A DNA stretch of 57,288 nt from Bacteroidales bacterium (GTDB taxonomy: Bacteria; Bacteroidota; Bacteroidia; Bacteroidales; Paludibacteraceae): NCBI GenBank assembly GCA_012837935.1, contig DUQG01000023.1, forward strand, positions 1-57,288, read 5' to 3'. A program made the position numbers and the translations under genes. The notes beneath the pieces were generated by a model that was not told the DNA's origin, ran no database searches, and worked only from the letters and a program-made list of their open reading frames with translations. Of the stretch, positions 41,514 through 49,961 are shown piece after piece. Within the stretch, counting starts at the first letter, position 1, and every line of letters begins with the position of its first letter.

Positions 41514-42056
41514 ATGAAAAACAAGTTATCATGCTATTTGCTATTTCTATTTGTTCTGATAATGAGTAGTTGTTCGTCTCAAAAATCAACAATATATTCA
41601 CAAATACCAAAACCAATCAGAAAAGCAATAGAAAGGAATTATGAATACAGTAATTTTTTCTTTTTTAATGTATTTCCAAGTGATAATACTTTTCTATGTT
41701 GGTATTATAATCAATCGACAGTAAGTTGGTTTTCTTATATTAACGGAAAACTTGTTGACTCAGGAAATTTCGAAAGTGATAATAAGGCAAAAGGTTTAAC
41801 AATAGCAAAGACAAATAGAGTATTAAAGAAGGAACTTGATGATTTTCATAAGACTTGTGATTTTGTTCTTGATGGTGCAAACTTTGGATATGTTTTAGGT
41901 GCATATTCTTCTCTTGATAATATCGTATCTGGCGAAGTTGTTGTAATGACTTCGGTATGGACAAGGTGTTTGTCGGAATTTGAAGATGCAAATTTTATTG
42001 CAAATGATTTTAAGAAAATATTAGACTTAAATTATAAGACTGAAATAACTAAATAA
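41514..42056 (+). CDS. Small lipoprotein of unknown function
   Basis: 180 residues from ATG 41514. The frame opens 19 codons earlier, but MKNKLSCYLLFLFVLIMSSCSSQ is a canonical lipoprotein signal with the lipobox Cys near 21, so the inner Met is chosen. The mature protein begins with a Ser-rich linker and then reads as a mixed fold (YSNFFFFNVFPSDNTFLCWYYNQST). I do not recognise a family. It lies between purM (plus) and a convergent B3/B4-domain gene whose stop is 15 nt away. Its AT content and Asn/Lys-rich text differ slightly from purM, so an accessory gene is possible. Confidence 0.65.
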   Translation: MKNKLSCYLLFLFVLIMSSCSSQKSTIYSQIPKPIRKAIERNYEYSNFFFFNVFPSDNTFLCWYYNQSTVSWFSYINGKLVDSGNFESDNKAKGLTIAKTNRVLKKELDDFHKTCDFVLDGANFGYVLGAYSSLDNIVSGEVVVMTSVWTRCLSEFEDANFIANDFKKILDLNYKTEITK

Positions 42057-42071
42057 AACATCTATCTTGAA

Positions 42072-42716
42072 CTAGTCAAACTTTGCATTACAGTGGGCTG
42101 TGAGCAACTTTTTCGTATATTTCGTCACTTCCGGTAATCCGTTTTTCCCTGAATAGCCGTTGATAAGTATCAGTAGGTTGGTGGTTTCGAGTGAGATTTT
42201 TGTGCGTTCTTCGTCGCTTGTGGGTGTGCCGATGCCGCCGAGATTATCTCGATAAACGGGCAATCCTTCGATATTGAGTTGCCCGCGACCGATAGCTTCA
42301 AAGTTTTCATCCGCTTTTCCAACGCCTAAAATTAAATCCCCTTTGATTTTATCCGCATCGAATCCACCAATTGAGTAGCCATATTTTAGCGAAACAAGAT
42401 TGATTAAGTCAACCGCTGTACTAATCTGATAGAGCGGAATTCCTCGCACAATTCGCCTGCAAAGTGCTTCTGCCGATGGACGGTAGCGGTTGGGATCTTT
42501 GCCTAATTTCTTATACGTCTCACGAGTTTCAAGGATATTCGGTAGTTTGTTGATTTTATTTAGTGAGGTTTCAGCCACAAATTTCTCAGCAAAATCATTG
42601 ATTTCTTGCCAAAGTTCAGCATTGTAAAGTGAGTTTTTTATCTTGCACTGAATAGCTGAAACGGCAAATTCAGGACAGACGGTTAGAATTTCGTTGGAGA
42701 TGGATATATTGATCAT
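42072..42716 (-). CDS. B3/B4 tRNA-binding domain protein
   Basis: 214 residues. LETRETYKKLGKDPNRYRPSAEALCRRI, SIGGFDADKIKGDLILGVGKADE and NLGGIGTPTSDEERTKISLET are characteristic of the stand-alone B3/B4 domain also found in the beta subunit of phenylalanyl-tRNA synthetase. Stand-alone members are thought to handle tRNA or mischarged products, but their role is not established. It lies 22 nt downstream of the ALDH gene in the same direction and is probably co-transcribed. Confidence 0.85.
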   Translation of the reverse strand: MINISISNEILTVCPEFAVSAIQCKIKNSLYNAELWQEINDFAEKFVAETSLNKINKLPNILETRETYKKLGKDPNRYRPSAEALCRRIVRGIPLYQISTAVDLINLVSLKYGYSIGGFDADKIKGDLILGVGKADENFEAIGRGQLNIEGLPVYRDNLGGIGTPTSDEERTKISLETTNLLILINGYSGKNGLPEVTKYTKKLLTAHCNAKFD

Positions 42717-42738
42717 TTATATTTGTTTTTAAGTAGAT

Positions 42739-44115
42739 TTACAAAAACCGCTTTAATTTTTTTAATCCTTTGAACGGTGCATATTTGGGTTTTAAGTCAA
42801 AACTGTTTTTTGATGAAACGATAGAACGTTGATGGCTGAAAGCAAGGAAACTGTGATAGCCGTGATAGCGTCCCATACCACTGTTGCCTACGCCACTGAA
42901 CGGCATTTTGTGATTGCCGATATGCAGCAGTGTGTCATTGATGCAGCCACCGCCGGAACTTGTTTTGTATAGAACGTTTTTAGCAGACTTTTTACTTCCA
43001 AAGTAATATAACGCCAACGGCTTTTCATTGGAATTGATGTAGTTAATCGGCTCGTCGATATTTTCAAAAGTGAATATCGGCAAAATCGGACCAAAAATCT
43101 CTTCCTGCATTATCGGATCGTTCAAATTCAAACTATCAATCAATGTCGGTTCGATAAATTTATCTTCCAAATCCACTTTTCCACCGTGCAAAATCTGTCC
43201 TTTTTCCATCAAACCCACAAGACGTTTCATTGCTTTGTCGTTGATTATACGAGGGTAAAATTCGCTTTCTTTCGAGTTTTCCCCAAACATTTCAAGTAGT
43301 GCCGATTTCATTTTTTTCACCAATTTATCTTTGACCGCAGTATGCACAAAAAGATAATCGGGTGCCACGCAAGTTTGTCCGGCATTGATGGTTTTTCCCC
43401 ACATTATTCGCCGTGCAGCAACGGTTAAGTCAGCGTCTTTGTCAACAATGCAGGGACTTTTTCCGCCCAACTCAAGCACCACAGGCGTAAGATGTATCGA
43501 TGCAGTTTTTATCACTACTTTCCCCAAAGCCGGACTTCCGGTAAAGAAAATTAAATCGAAACGTTCTTTTAGTACGATTTCATTTGCTTCTCGACCGCCT
43601 TGAATAACGCTGATATACTCTTCCGGAAATGTTTCCGTGATTAGTTTTTCAAGAACTTTAGCGGTGTTGGTTGAGTAGGGTGCAGGTTTTAGCATCGCAC
43701 AACAGCCTGCGGAAATAGCACCCACAAGCGGATTGAGCAGAAGGTGCATTGGGTAATTCCACGGAGCGATAATTAGTACAACGCCTAAGGGTTCGTAATG
43801 AATTTTCCCCGCGGACGGAAACAGCTTCAAAGGCATTGAAACTCGTTTCGGCTTTGCCCAACGACGCAAATTTTTCAGATGATAATCAATTTCGCCTAAC
43901 ACGATACTGATTTCGGTTAAGTAAGCTTCTTCCGGCGATTTGCGTAAATCTTTCCAAAGAGCGTTGCTGATTTCCGCTTCGTATTTCAGAACAGCCGACT
44001 TCAACTTCCGCAAATTTTCAATCCGAAAGTCAAGCTCTTTCGTTTTGTGCGTAGCGAAAAATCGGCGATGCCCTTTTAGCTTTGTTTGAACATCTTGTTG
44101 TGTGGAATTTGTCAT
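42739..44115 (-). CDS. NAD(P)-dependent aldehyde dehydrogenase, class 3-like
   Basis: 458 residues from ATG 44113-44115. The frame extends 34 codons upstream but that stretch reads as repeat-derived text (hydrophobic, cysteine-bearing), and MTNSTQQDVQTKLKGHRRFF is a normal ALDH3-type start. The catalytic Glu in LELGGKSP, the nucleophile Cys in NAGQTCVAPDY, APWNYPMHLLLNPLVGAISAG, and the C-terminal SGVGNSGMGRYHGYHSF are all present. ALDH3 members oxidise long-chain or aromatic aldehydes. It heads a two-gene unit with the B3/B4-domain protein. The upstream spacer 44116-44434 contains inverted repeats. Confidence 0.9.
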   Translation of the reverse strand: MTNSTQQDVQTKLKGHRRFFATHKTKELDFRIENLRKLKSAVLKYEAEISNALWKDLRKSPEEAYLTEISIVLGEIDYHLKNLRRWAKPKRVSMPLKLFPSAGKIHYEPLGVVLIIAPWNYPMHLLLNPLVGAISAGCCAMLKPAPYSTNTAKVLEKLITETFPEEYISVIQGGREANEIVLKERFDLIFFTGSPALGKVVIKTASIHLTPVVLELGGKSPCIVDKDADLTVAARRIMWGKTINAGQTCVAPDYLFVHTAVKDKLVKKMKSALLEMFGENSKESEFYPRIINDKAMKRLVGLMEKGQILHGGKVDLEDKFIEPTLIDSLNLNDPIMQEEIFGPILPIFTFENIDEPINYINSNEKPLALYYFGSKKSAKNVLYKTSSGGGCINDTLLHIGNHKMPFSGVGNSGMGRYHGYHSFLAFSHQRSIVSSKNSFDLKPKYAPFKGLKKLKRFL

Positions 44116-44182
44116 TTTAAGAACATTTAGAAATACAGATTGATAATTGGCAAGGTAATAGACACATAGTTTTTTTAGGACT

Positions 44183-44331
44183 ATCACAACTTGTCCGACG
44201 TAGGCGGATAGTTGCATATCTTGTCCGCCTTGGCGGATAGCTTTTTAAGTCATTTTTTAGCTTACTTAGTTTGTTCTCAAAATACTAATGAATTTTGAGA
44301 ACCATCCGCAAAATGTCGGACAACTTGTGAT
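44183..44331. repeat. Inverted repeat with REP-like palindromes upstream of ALDH
   Basis: ATCACAACTTGTCCGAC (44183-44199) and GTCGGACAACTTGTGAT (44315-44331) are inverse with one mismatch in 17. Further in, GGCGGATAG on the left matches, inverted, CCATCCGC on the right. Between them is a second palindrome of the type TCCGCCTTGGCGGA (about 44223-44236). The element fills most of the non-coding gap between ALDH and the DUF2148 gene. Confidence 0.7.
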
Positions 44332-44434
44332 CTATGTCATCTTTTATTTTCAAGTCATCTGTTGAATTTACGTAAACTTAATTTACAACTATGTGTAAAA
44401 ACTATATGTTCTATGTGTCGATATTTGATGAAAC

Positions 44435-44474
44435 TAATTAACCAATTAACTATTTAACTATTTAACCAATTATC
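44435..44474. repeat. Five degenerate octamers at the DUF2148 gene stop codon
   Basis: TAATTAAC, CAATTAAC, TATTTAAC, TATTTAAC, CAATTATC run without gaps; the minus-strand stop codon at 44470-44472 lies in the last unit. The class is the same as the heptamer arrays but with period eight. Confidence 0.75.
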
Positions 44475-45015
44475 CGACAGGTCTTGTCGTCTTTCTGTCA
44501 AAAAACGGATTTTTTGATGAACAGCTAATTGGAATGGCGTAAATATTGGAACATCCCGGCATCCAACCTAAATCTTGTGCGGCACGTCCGGCAGAGAACA
44601 TCACACGGCTATCTACACGCATATCTGCTGCGGTGGCACACGCCGAACCGATGGCAATTCCCACGTCCACGCTATTGAGAGAGCAGGGGATTTCCGGATG
44701 TTTGTCTTTTTCCACGCAAGTGGGGAAACCGCAATAACCGCAGTTGAGACCATGATTTTTAATTTTAGTGCCGATAAGGACAACGGCTTGCGCGTGTTGC
44801 AGGTTTTCCGCATCGCGGATAAAGAATTTCAATCCTGATTTTTCGCTGTAACGAAGCATTTCTGCTGAAAGTGCAGCGATATGTTCGTCCGTAACAGTCA
44901 GAATTTCAATAATATCAATTCCTTTTCCTTTCGGTGCCGTGCGAGCAGTTGTTGCCATCGCTTCTGCTACTTTTAGCAGGCGTTCACGGCGAGTTTCTCG
45001 TTCGTTGAGTAACAT
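44470..45015 (-). CDS. DUF2148 (ferredoxin-like domain) protein
   Basis: 181 residues from ATG 45013-45015 (MLLNERETRRERLLKVAEAM); the frame is open 13 codons further but that extension is Lys/Ile-rich and lacks support. The Cys-rich pattern is visible: GLNCGYCGFPTCVEKDKHPEIPC, with further Cys at IGSACATAADM and MPGCSNIYAIPISCSS. It matches the DUF2148 family, annotated ferredoxin domain-containing, which probably holds an Fe-S cluster. Its biochemical role is unknown. It is a single minus-strand gene with an octamer repeat at its 3' end. Confidence 0.87.
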   Translation of the reverse strand: MLLNERETRRERLLKVAEAMATTARTAPKGKGIDIIEILTVTDEHIAALSAEMLRYSEKSGLKFFIRDAENLQHAQAVVLIGTKIKNHGLNCGYCGFPTCVEKDKHPEIPCSLNSVDVGIAIGSACATAADMRVDSRVMFSAGRAAQDLGWMPGCSNIYAIPISCSSKNPFFDRKTTRPVG

Positions 45016-45375
45016 ATACTTTTTTTTATTTATTTTTAAAAACATAGAAAACAATAGTTTCTACTTGTGTCAGTTTTCATCTTTTTTTATTTGTTTTCGA
45101 GATCATAGCTTAAAAATATCTTCGATATTTTTTCTATGTTTCCGAAATCACGAGAATAAGAACAAATTATTCTATGTTTGCTATTGTTTTATTAAAAATA
45201 CAAGATGATTTTGATAAACAATGATTGATAAAGTGAATTTCAAAATTACAAAATTTTCCGCTAAAACCGAAAAGAGAATCAGAAACTCTTTTTACAAAAA
45301 TAGAACAGGCACGATAACTCTTTACCGTGCCTGTCAGCTTGACATATATAAATAACCAAAAGGGATGGTTCGGGA
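45016..45375. other. Spacer with DUF2148 leader and DUF4465 terminator
   Basis: No ORF is supported. Arms 45305-45313 and 45326-45334 (ACAGGCACG and its inverse) form a nine-base-pair stem followed on the minus strand by a T-rich tail, which fits a terminator for the nrdD-nrdG-DUF4465 operon. The rest is AT-rich leader of the DUF2148 gene without a clear -7 box. Confidence 0.55.
45299..45334 (-). terminator. Intrinsic terminator of the nrdD-nrdG-DUF4465 unit
   Basis: Nine-base-pair perfect stem with a 12-nt loop and a TTCTATTTTT-type tail on the minus strand, 42 nt past the DUF4465 stop codon. Confidence 0.7.
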
Positions 45376-46152
45376 TTACTTCGCTTCAATTGTTTGTTCA
45401 AATTCGATGTTATCTACACAAACATAAGCCGGTGTGTTCATTCCCCATTCGCCTGTATCTGATGATGCAAATTCGAAAGTCAATTTATCCACTTCACCCA
45501 AAGCACTCACATCTACTTTAGTCCATTTGTCCAAAATAAATGTTTTCTCGTCTCTAAAATCGGCAAGGTAATAATCCAGTTTTCCGGTTTCGGCATTATT
45601 TAGTGAGCCTGTTATAGTCACTTTGAACCAATCGCCTGCTTTAAATTTTCTAGCATCACCACCACCGTATTCGCCATTTTTTATACCTAAATAAGCGTAG
45701 GTAGAATTATTGAGCATCAGGCTATTGATTTTGAAATTTCCGTGCTCGTTTTTGTCGATAATTACCGTAGCATTGGTAAATGCAACTGCAAATTGCTTAG
45801 ACCCTAACGCACCGCCTGAGCCGTAAACGCTGTATTGATTTAGATAACCAACTGTTTCTTTGTCGGTTTTGCATGAAATGGAAAAGCCTTTCCAAGAGTA
45901 CCACTCTTTCGAATAGACATTTTGAAATTTAGCTACACCCGAAACAATGTCTTTGTAATAATTGGTAATTTCTTCACCCCAAGCTGTCTCTTTTTTCGGT
46001 GTTCCGCTCAAATCCGAACCGTTGTAAATGCCATCGGTTAGCGTTACATCTTCAAAATCTACAATGTAAGTTTTAACTTCGCTTTCCGGTTTACAAGATG
46101 CGAAAAGCACCGCCAAAGCGGCAATTACGTAAAATAAATTTAGTTTTTTCAT
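45376..46152 (-). CDS. DUF4465 family lipoprotein
   Basis: 258 residues. Lipoprotein signal MKKLNLFYVIAALAVLFASCKPE with lipobox Cys near 20. The mature part has the DUF4465 pattern: TYIVDFEDVTLTDGIYNG, YSWKGFSISCKTDK, GSKQFAVAFTNATV, KINSLMLNNSTYAYLG, and a jelly-roll-like C-terminus with PAYVCVDNIEFE. It lies 44 nt downstream of nrdG with no clear promoter in between, so it should be under the same cobalamin riboswitch. As far as I recall, DUF4465 genes occur in other Bacteroidetes B12-uptake loci, but I cannot check that here. A surface role in cobalamin capture is therefore inference. Confidence 0.85.
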   Translation of the reverse strand: MKKLNLFYVIAALAVLFASCKPESEVKTYIVDFEDVTLTDGIYNGSDLSGTPKKETAWGEEITNYYKDIVSGVAKFQNVYSKEWYSWKGFSISCKTDKETVGYLNQYSVYGSGGALGSKQFAVAFTNATVIIDKNEHGNFKINSLMLNNSTYAYLGIKNGEYGGGDARKFKAGDWFKVTITGSLNNAETGKLDYYLADFRDEKTFILDKWTKVDVSALGEVDKLTFEFASSDTGEWGMNTPAYVCVDNIEFEQTIEAK

Positions 46153-46196
46153 TTTGTTTTAATAATTAAAAGTTTATAAAATTGAATTATTTTATC

Positions 46197-46661
46197 TTAT
46201 TTCCACATTTTGTATGTGATGTTTTGGTATTTGCCTTGACTGATTTTAAATAGTTTCTGATTGGTCGTTTTTTTATTAAGCGGTCCTAAATGCTCAATAT
46301 ACGGACCTAATTTGATATAATTAAAAGAATGTAATGCTGTGTCGGTGTTCAGAACTTTGCAGCCTGAGTACCACGCTGTTTTGATTTTGTCATTTGTAAA
46401 AAGGCGAATAAACTCAGCCAATCGGCACACTTCATCAGGCGCACTGTCGCCACCCATAAAGCAGACACAAGTAATTCCATCGCCGTATTTTTCCAATAAT
46501 TCCGTAATCACATTTTCATTAAGCGGTTCGCCGATGTCACTTTGCAATTGCGGACTGTGGCAACCTTCGCAGCGATGCGGACAATTAGAAAGATTAATTG
46601 CCAAGCTCACTTCGTCGGGAATTTCCTGAAAAACTATATCGTAATCTACATATTTTAGCAT
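46197..46661 (-). CDS. nrdG: Anaerobic ribonucleotide reductase activating protein (radical SAM)
   Basis: 154 residues, normal for NrdG. The radical-SAM cluster CxxxCxxC is C27, C31, C34 in NCPHRCEGCHSP. A glycine-rich SAM-binding stretch CVCFMGGDSAPDE follows. It generates the glycyl radical on NrdD using SAM and reduced ferredoxin or flavodoxin (family knowledge). Its start codon overlaps the nrdD stop by seven bases, giving translational coupling. It is riboswitch-regulated together with nrdD. Confidence 0.95.
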   Translation of the reverse strand: MLKYVDYDIVFQEIPDEVSLAINLSNCPHRCEGCHSPQLQSDIGEPLNENVITELLEKYGDGITCVCFMGGDSAPDEVCRLAEFIRLFTNDKIKTAWYSGCKVLNTDTALHSFNYIKLGPYIEHLGPLNKKTTNQKLFKISQGKYQNITYKMWK

Positions 46662-48784
46662 AATACTCTCTCTTTTTCTACTTTTTGATTTTCTTTCAAA
46701 TTTCCATAAAAACGTTTTCCTGCTTCAACTTGTCGTGCTGCGGAAAAATTACTTATCCGTTTCATATAACCAATAATTCGTGTCAGATAATCCAAATCTT
46801 GTGATGCACATTCGGGACAATTTTTCAAATAACGCTTGTCGATATGCCCACAATCGTTGCAGACGGTATTTGGAATGTTAAAAGTGAAATAGTTGCAGCC
46901 TTCACGAGTTGCCACACGCAGAAGTTGGCGATATTGAGCTTTGGAAAGATGTTCTTCCAAATTCAAATGCAACGCTGAACCGCCTGTCAAATGTTCGATG
47001 TAATCCTTTCCGTGCAATCGGAACTTGTCCATAACGTTCAGCGAAGTGTCTTCCACGCGATAAAAATAGCTGTTGTAGCAATCTCGTGGCACAAAATATC
47101 CGTCTTCTCTGTCCCATTTTGCATGCTTTACGCCCACGTTTTCGGCAGGTATCATTTCGCAATTAAACATCAATTCCTTAGAACGGTATTTTTTATTATA
47201 TTTTTCAATCAATCCCAATATCTCTTGCACAAAAGAAACGTATTTAGGATTATCATTAATTTCAATTCCCATAAATTCGGCTGCTTCCACCAATCCATTT
47301 ACCCCAATGGTCAAGTATTGACGGCTAAGGTTGATGTAGCCTGCATCGAATAGCGGCAACATCCCTTTTTCCTGAAACATTTTCAGGTTTTCATTGTAGG
47401 CGATTTGTACTTTATGTACTAAATCCACCACATCTTCCAAGAAACTTAAATAGGGTTTGTTGTTTCTTACGGCAAACTGTACACAGCGATTTAGATTGAC
47501 GGTCAATACGCTTTTTGAACCTGTGGAAACACCGCCTGCACCTAACGTGTAGCTGAAACCATTGTCTTGAATTTCATTTCGCAGGCGACAGCAAGAACTC
47601 AAACTGTCCGCATTATCACTCATATAGGTAAAAAACGAGTGTCCTTCGGCGTACATTTCGGCGGTAAAGTCGGCATATTCCGTGTCAATCATATCGCCGT
47701 CTTTGGACAGCAGTGCCATCGTTTCCACGGGGAATGTCAGTACCGTTTTGGTGCGTTCCGCATTGAACCACTTCATAAAACGCTTTTGTAACCAACTGAG
47801 CGATTGCCAAATAGGACGAGTGCCGTCAGGAAACACAAACTCGCCGAACAGACTTTCAAAATAAGGACGGTCGTAGTAGGCGATATTCCAGAAAACAGCT
47901 TGAAAATTCCTTGCACCTGTGGGTTGATTGATGGAATAGACAATTTGCTCGAAATGGTCGCAAATTACTTTGTCGAGTGAGCGTTCTCTCAACGATAAAT
48001 CAACTTTTCTTTCGGGATTTAGGTAGTAATCATCGCCGTATTCTTTGCGGATAAAATAGTCCATGTACATCAGGAACTCAGGCGTAGCACACGCACCACT
48101 CAACATGCTCGACACGATGAAAACCATATTGATAAAGCCGCCGCTGAATGATTTTAGGTTGGTTGGTGGCGTAGAGTTTCCGCCAACGCAAGTCGTTCCG
48201 TTAAGCAACCAAGGATACATTGTGATGCTTGCACAGTAGTTTGCAAGGCTTGTTTCGTCATTTTTATAGATAAAATGCTCGTTCAGCAGTGCGATGTATT
48301 TATCGGAAAGCTCTTTGCCATACAGCTCTTTAATTCTGTCGGTCAGCATTTTACGGTTAAGATTGATGAAATTCTTTTTAGGCAATTCGCCAATCAGCGT
48401 AGCGATGTTTTTCTTTTCTACGTTGGCGTTGGCATCAAATTTACTTCCTGTGGCGGCGTTTTGAGCATCGCAATAATCCATCAGAAAGTTCATCTTATCC
48501 CGAACTTCACGCGTTTCGGTGTGTTTTTGACGGTAGAGCATATAGGATTTGGCTACGGCAAAATATTTCTCTGCCATCAGAGCCACTTCTACCTGATTTT
48601 GAATTTCTTCCACTGTCATTCCGCCGTGGATTTGCAGGCGTGCAAGGATATTGACCATATCTTCATCGGTAGCAAAACTACCCACGGAAATAAACGCTTT
48701 GCGAATGGCATTTTTAATCTTGTCAATAGAGAAAGGCACGTGCTTCCCGTCACGCTTTACGATATAAAAATCATGGTTACTCAT
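46655..48784 (-). CDS. nrdD: Anaerobic (class III) ribonucleoside-triphosphate reductase
   Basis: 709 residues. An N-terminal ATP-cone at about 5-95 begins FYIVKRDGKHVPFSIDKIKNAIRKAF. The central reductase barrel includes NQPTGARNFQAVFWN and LTFPVETMALLSKDGD. C-terminal zinc site C642-C645-C656-C659 (CNDC, CPEC). The glycyl-radical site is G672 in TRIIGYMKRIS. It reduces NTPs to dNTPs under anaerobic conditions without needing B12. The gene is the first of an operon with nrdG and a DUF4465 lipoprotein, and is preceded by a cobalamin riboswitch at 48940-49195. This implies repression when B12 is abundant and predicts a B12-dependent NrdJ elsewhere in the genome. Confidence 0.95.
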   Translation of the reverse strand: MSNHDFYIVKRDGKHVPFSIDKIKNAIRKAFISVGSFATDEDMVNILARLQIHGGMTVEEIQNQVEVALMAEKYFAVAKSYMLYRQKHTETREVRDKMNFLMDYCDAQNAATGSKFDANANVEKKNIATLIGELPKKNFINLNRKMLTDRIKELYGKELSDKYIALLNEHFIYKNDETSLANYCASITMYPWLLNGTTCVGGNSTPPTNLKSFSGGFINMVFIVSSMLSGACATPEFLMYMDYFIRKEYGDDYYLNPERKVDLSLRERSLDKVICDHFEQIVYSINQPTGARNFQAVFWNIAYYDRPYFESLFGEFVFPDGTRPIWQSLSWLQKRFMKWFNAERTKTVLTFPVETMALLSKDGDMIDTEYADFTAEMYAEGHSFFTYMSDNADSLSSCCRLRNEIQDNGFSYTLGAGGVSTGSKSVLTVNLNRCVQFAVRNNKPYLSFLEDVVDLVHKVQIAYNENLKMFQEKGMLPLFDAGYINLSRQYLTIGVNGLVEAAEFMGIEINDNPKYVSFVQEILGLIEKYNKKYRSKELMFNCEMIPAENVGVKHAKWDREDGYFVPRDCYNSYFYRVEDTSLNVMDKFRLHGKDYIEHLTGGSALHLNLEEHLSKAQYRQLLRVATREGCNYFTFNIPNTVCNDCGHIDKRYLKNCPECASQDLDYLTRIIGYMKRISNFSAARQVEAGKRFYGNLKENQKVEKERVLC

Positions 48785-48939
48785 TTTTTTAGACTTTTTA
48801 GGTGATTATACAATTGATTATCCCCTTTTGAAGTGCATCGGTGCAAAGAAAGTCTAAAAAATAACAGCTTAATGATTGATAGTTAAGTGTTTTTGGACAG
48901 TCCTTTTACCCGAAAGACATCAAAAGTTGTGTTTGCAAA

Positions 48940-49195
48940 TTGGCAGGTCTTCTGACTTACTCTCGAAATTGAACGCCTTCCCGATTGCCCCCTAAATCTC
49001 CGTCAGCCGACGGAGACTTTGCGTACTGCAACGCAAGAGAGCCATATCAGTGGCAAAGGTGTTTGTCCAACTCGTTTTTGATTTTAGTTGCTTGTCAACT
49101 AAAACAAGAGCTTACAGCAGCGGGAACTGTTGCCGACTTTCACGGCATTCCCTTTTACATCTTTATCCGAAAGAAAATTCGGACAAGAACCAAAT
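48940..49195 (-). ncRNA. Cobalamin riboswitch upstream of nrdD
   Basis: Read on the minus strand the segment carries all conserved cobalamin-aptamer marks in order: GCCGTGAAAGTCGGC, CCCGCTGCTGTAAGC, the ACCTTTGCCACTG block with GCCACTG, TCGGGAAGGCG, and the 3' AGTCAGAAGACCTGCCA box. The 3' end is about 155 nt upstream of the nrdD ATG. The variable arm between GCCACTG and CGGGAAGG holds two strong hairpins (48997-49016 and 49019-49036). It should turn off nrdD-nrdG-DUF4465 when adenosylcobalamin binds. Outer boundaries are approximate. Confidence 0.93.
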
Positions 49196-49201
49196 GCTTT
49201 A

Positions 49202-49209
49202 CAAAGGTA
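49202..49209 (-). promoter_or_regulatory. -7 box in front of the nrdD riboswitch
   Basis: On the minus strand TACCTTTG fits TAnnTTTG, just upstream of the riboswitch aptamer. The predicted leader is about 410 nt. Confidence 0.6.
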
Positions 49210-49349
49210 ATTCAATTATTTGTTAAAACAATAAAGTTTTCAAAAATAGTTATCAACAGTAAAAGTTGATTTTTTAAGTGTCTGATAATTAGGTTTGTGT
49301 ATTTTAAAATGGAGAACTTTTTAGAGATAAGTATTTGAAAAATAAAAAG

Positions 49350-49384
49350 AAAGAGAAACTTTTGATGGAAAAGTGTCTCTTTTT
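49350..49384 (-). terminator. Intrinsic terminator of the btuB operon
   Basis: Stem 49350-49363 / 49369-49382 pairs 13 of 14 positions and is followed on the minus strand by a TTTCTTTTTATTTTT-like tail. It lies 54 nt past the adenosyltransferase stop. Confidence 0.75.
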
Positions 49385-49437
49385 GGCTGAAAAATTATTT
49401 GTGGAAATACAAAAAAGTTATTGCGAAAATTTCTTTT

Positions 49438-49953
49438 TCAATGTTCAATTCCTTTTCGAGCTTCTACGCCTTTGGTGTAATAATGTTTAATTTCTTTCAT
49501 TTCCGTTACCAAGTCGGCTACTTCAATCAGTTCGGGTGCAGCGTATCTGCCTGTGATAATGATTTCAGTTTCGGTTGGTTTTTGTGTAATTACGTCAATC
49601 AACTCTTGCGCAGAAAATAGTCCGTAATAAACAGCGATATTGGCTTCGTCAAGTACCACAACGTTGTACTCGCCCGAAACAATAACTTCCTTGACTTCTT
49701 GCAATCCTTCTCGTGCTGCATCAATATCGGCTTGTGTGGGATTTTTCTGAATAAAACAATCCAATCCATACTGTTTTATCTGCACATTCGGCAGGTATTG
49801 CTCTATAGCTTTGACTTCCGAGTAGCGTTGTCCTTTGACAAATTGTGCAAAAAACACTTTTTTCCCTGCCCCAACGGCTCGCAATGTCAATCCGAGTGCC
49901 GCTGTGGTTTTGCCCTTTCCGTTTCCGGTGTATATTTGAATATAGCCTTGCAT
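49438..49953 (-). CDS. cobO: Cob(I)yrinic acid a,c-diamide adenosyltransferase
   Basis: 171 residues, the normal CobO/BtuR/CobA length. P-loop TGNGKGKTTAALG at 9-21, FFAQFVKGQRYSEVKAI, the VVLDEANIAVYYGLF Walker B-like segment and ITGRYAAPELIEVADLVTEM are the family marks. It transfers adenosyl from ATP to the cobalt of corrinoids, making the coenzyme form that riboswitches sense. It lies 8 nt downstream of menA and is the last gene of the riboswitch-led btuB operon, so salvage (import then adenosylation) fits better than de novo synthesis. Confidence 0.95.
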   Translation of the reverse strand: MQGYIQIYTGNGKGKTTAALGLTLRAVGAGKKVFFAQFVKGQRYSEVKAIEQYLPNVQIKQYGLDCFIQKNPTQADIDAAREGLQEVKEVIVSGEYNVVVLDEANIAVYYGLFSAQELIDVITQKPTETEIIITGRYAAPELIEVADLVTEMKEIKHYYTKGVEARKGIEH

Positions 49954-49961
49954 AAGTTATT

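Noticed and set aside
48275-48805. Plus-strand ORF of 176 codons opposite nrdD
   Set aside because: It is an antisense shadow of the ATP-cone region of nrdD with no recognisable features.
48985-49269. Plus-strand ORF of 94 codons between nrdD and cobO
   Set aside because: It lies across the cobalamin riboswitch; its sequence is fully explained by aptamer structure on the other strand.
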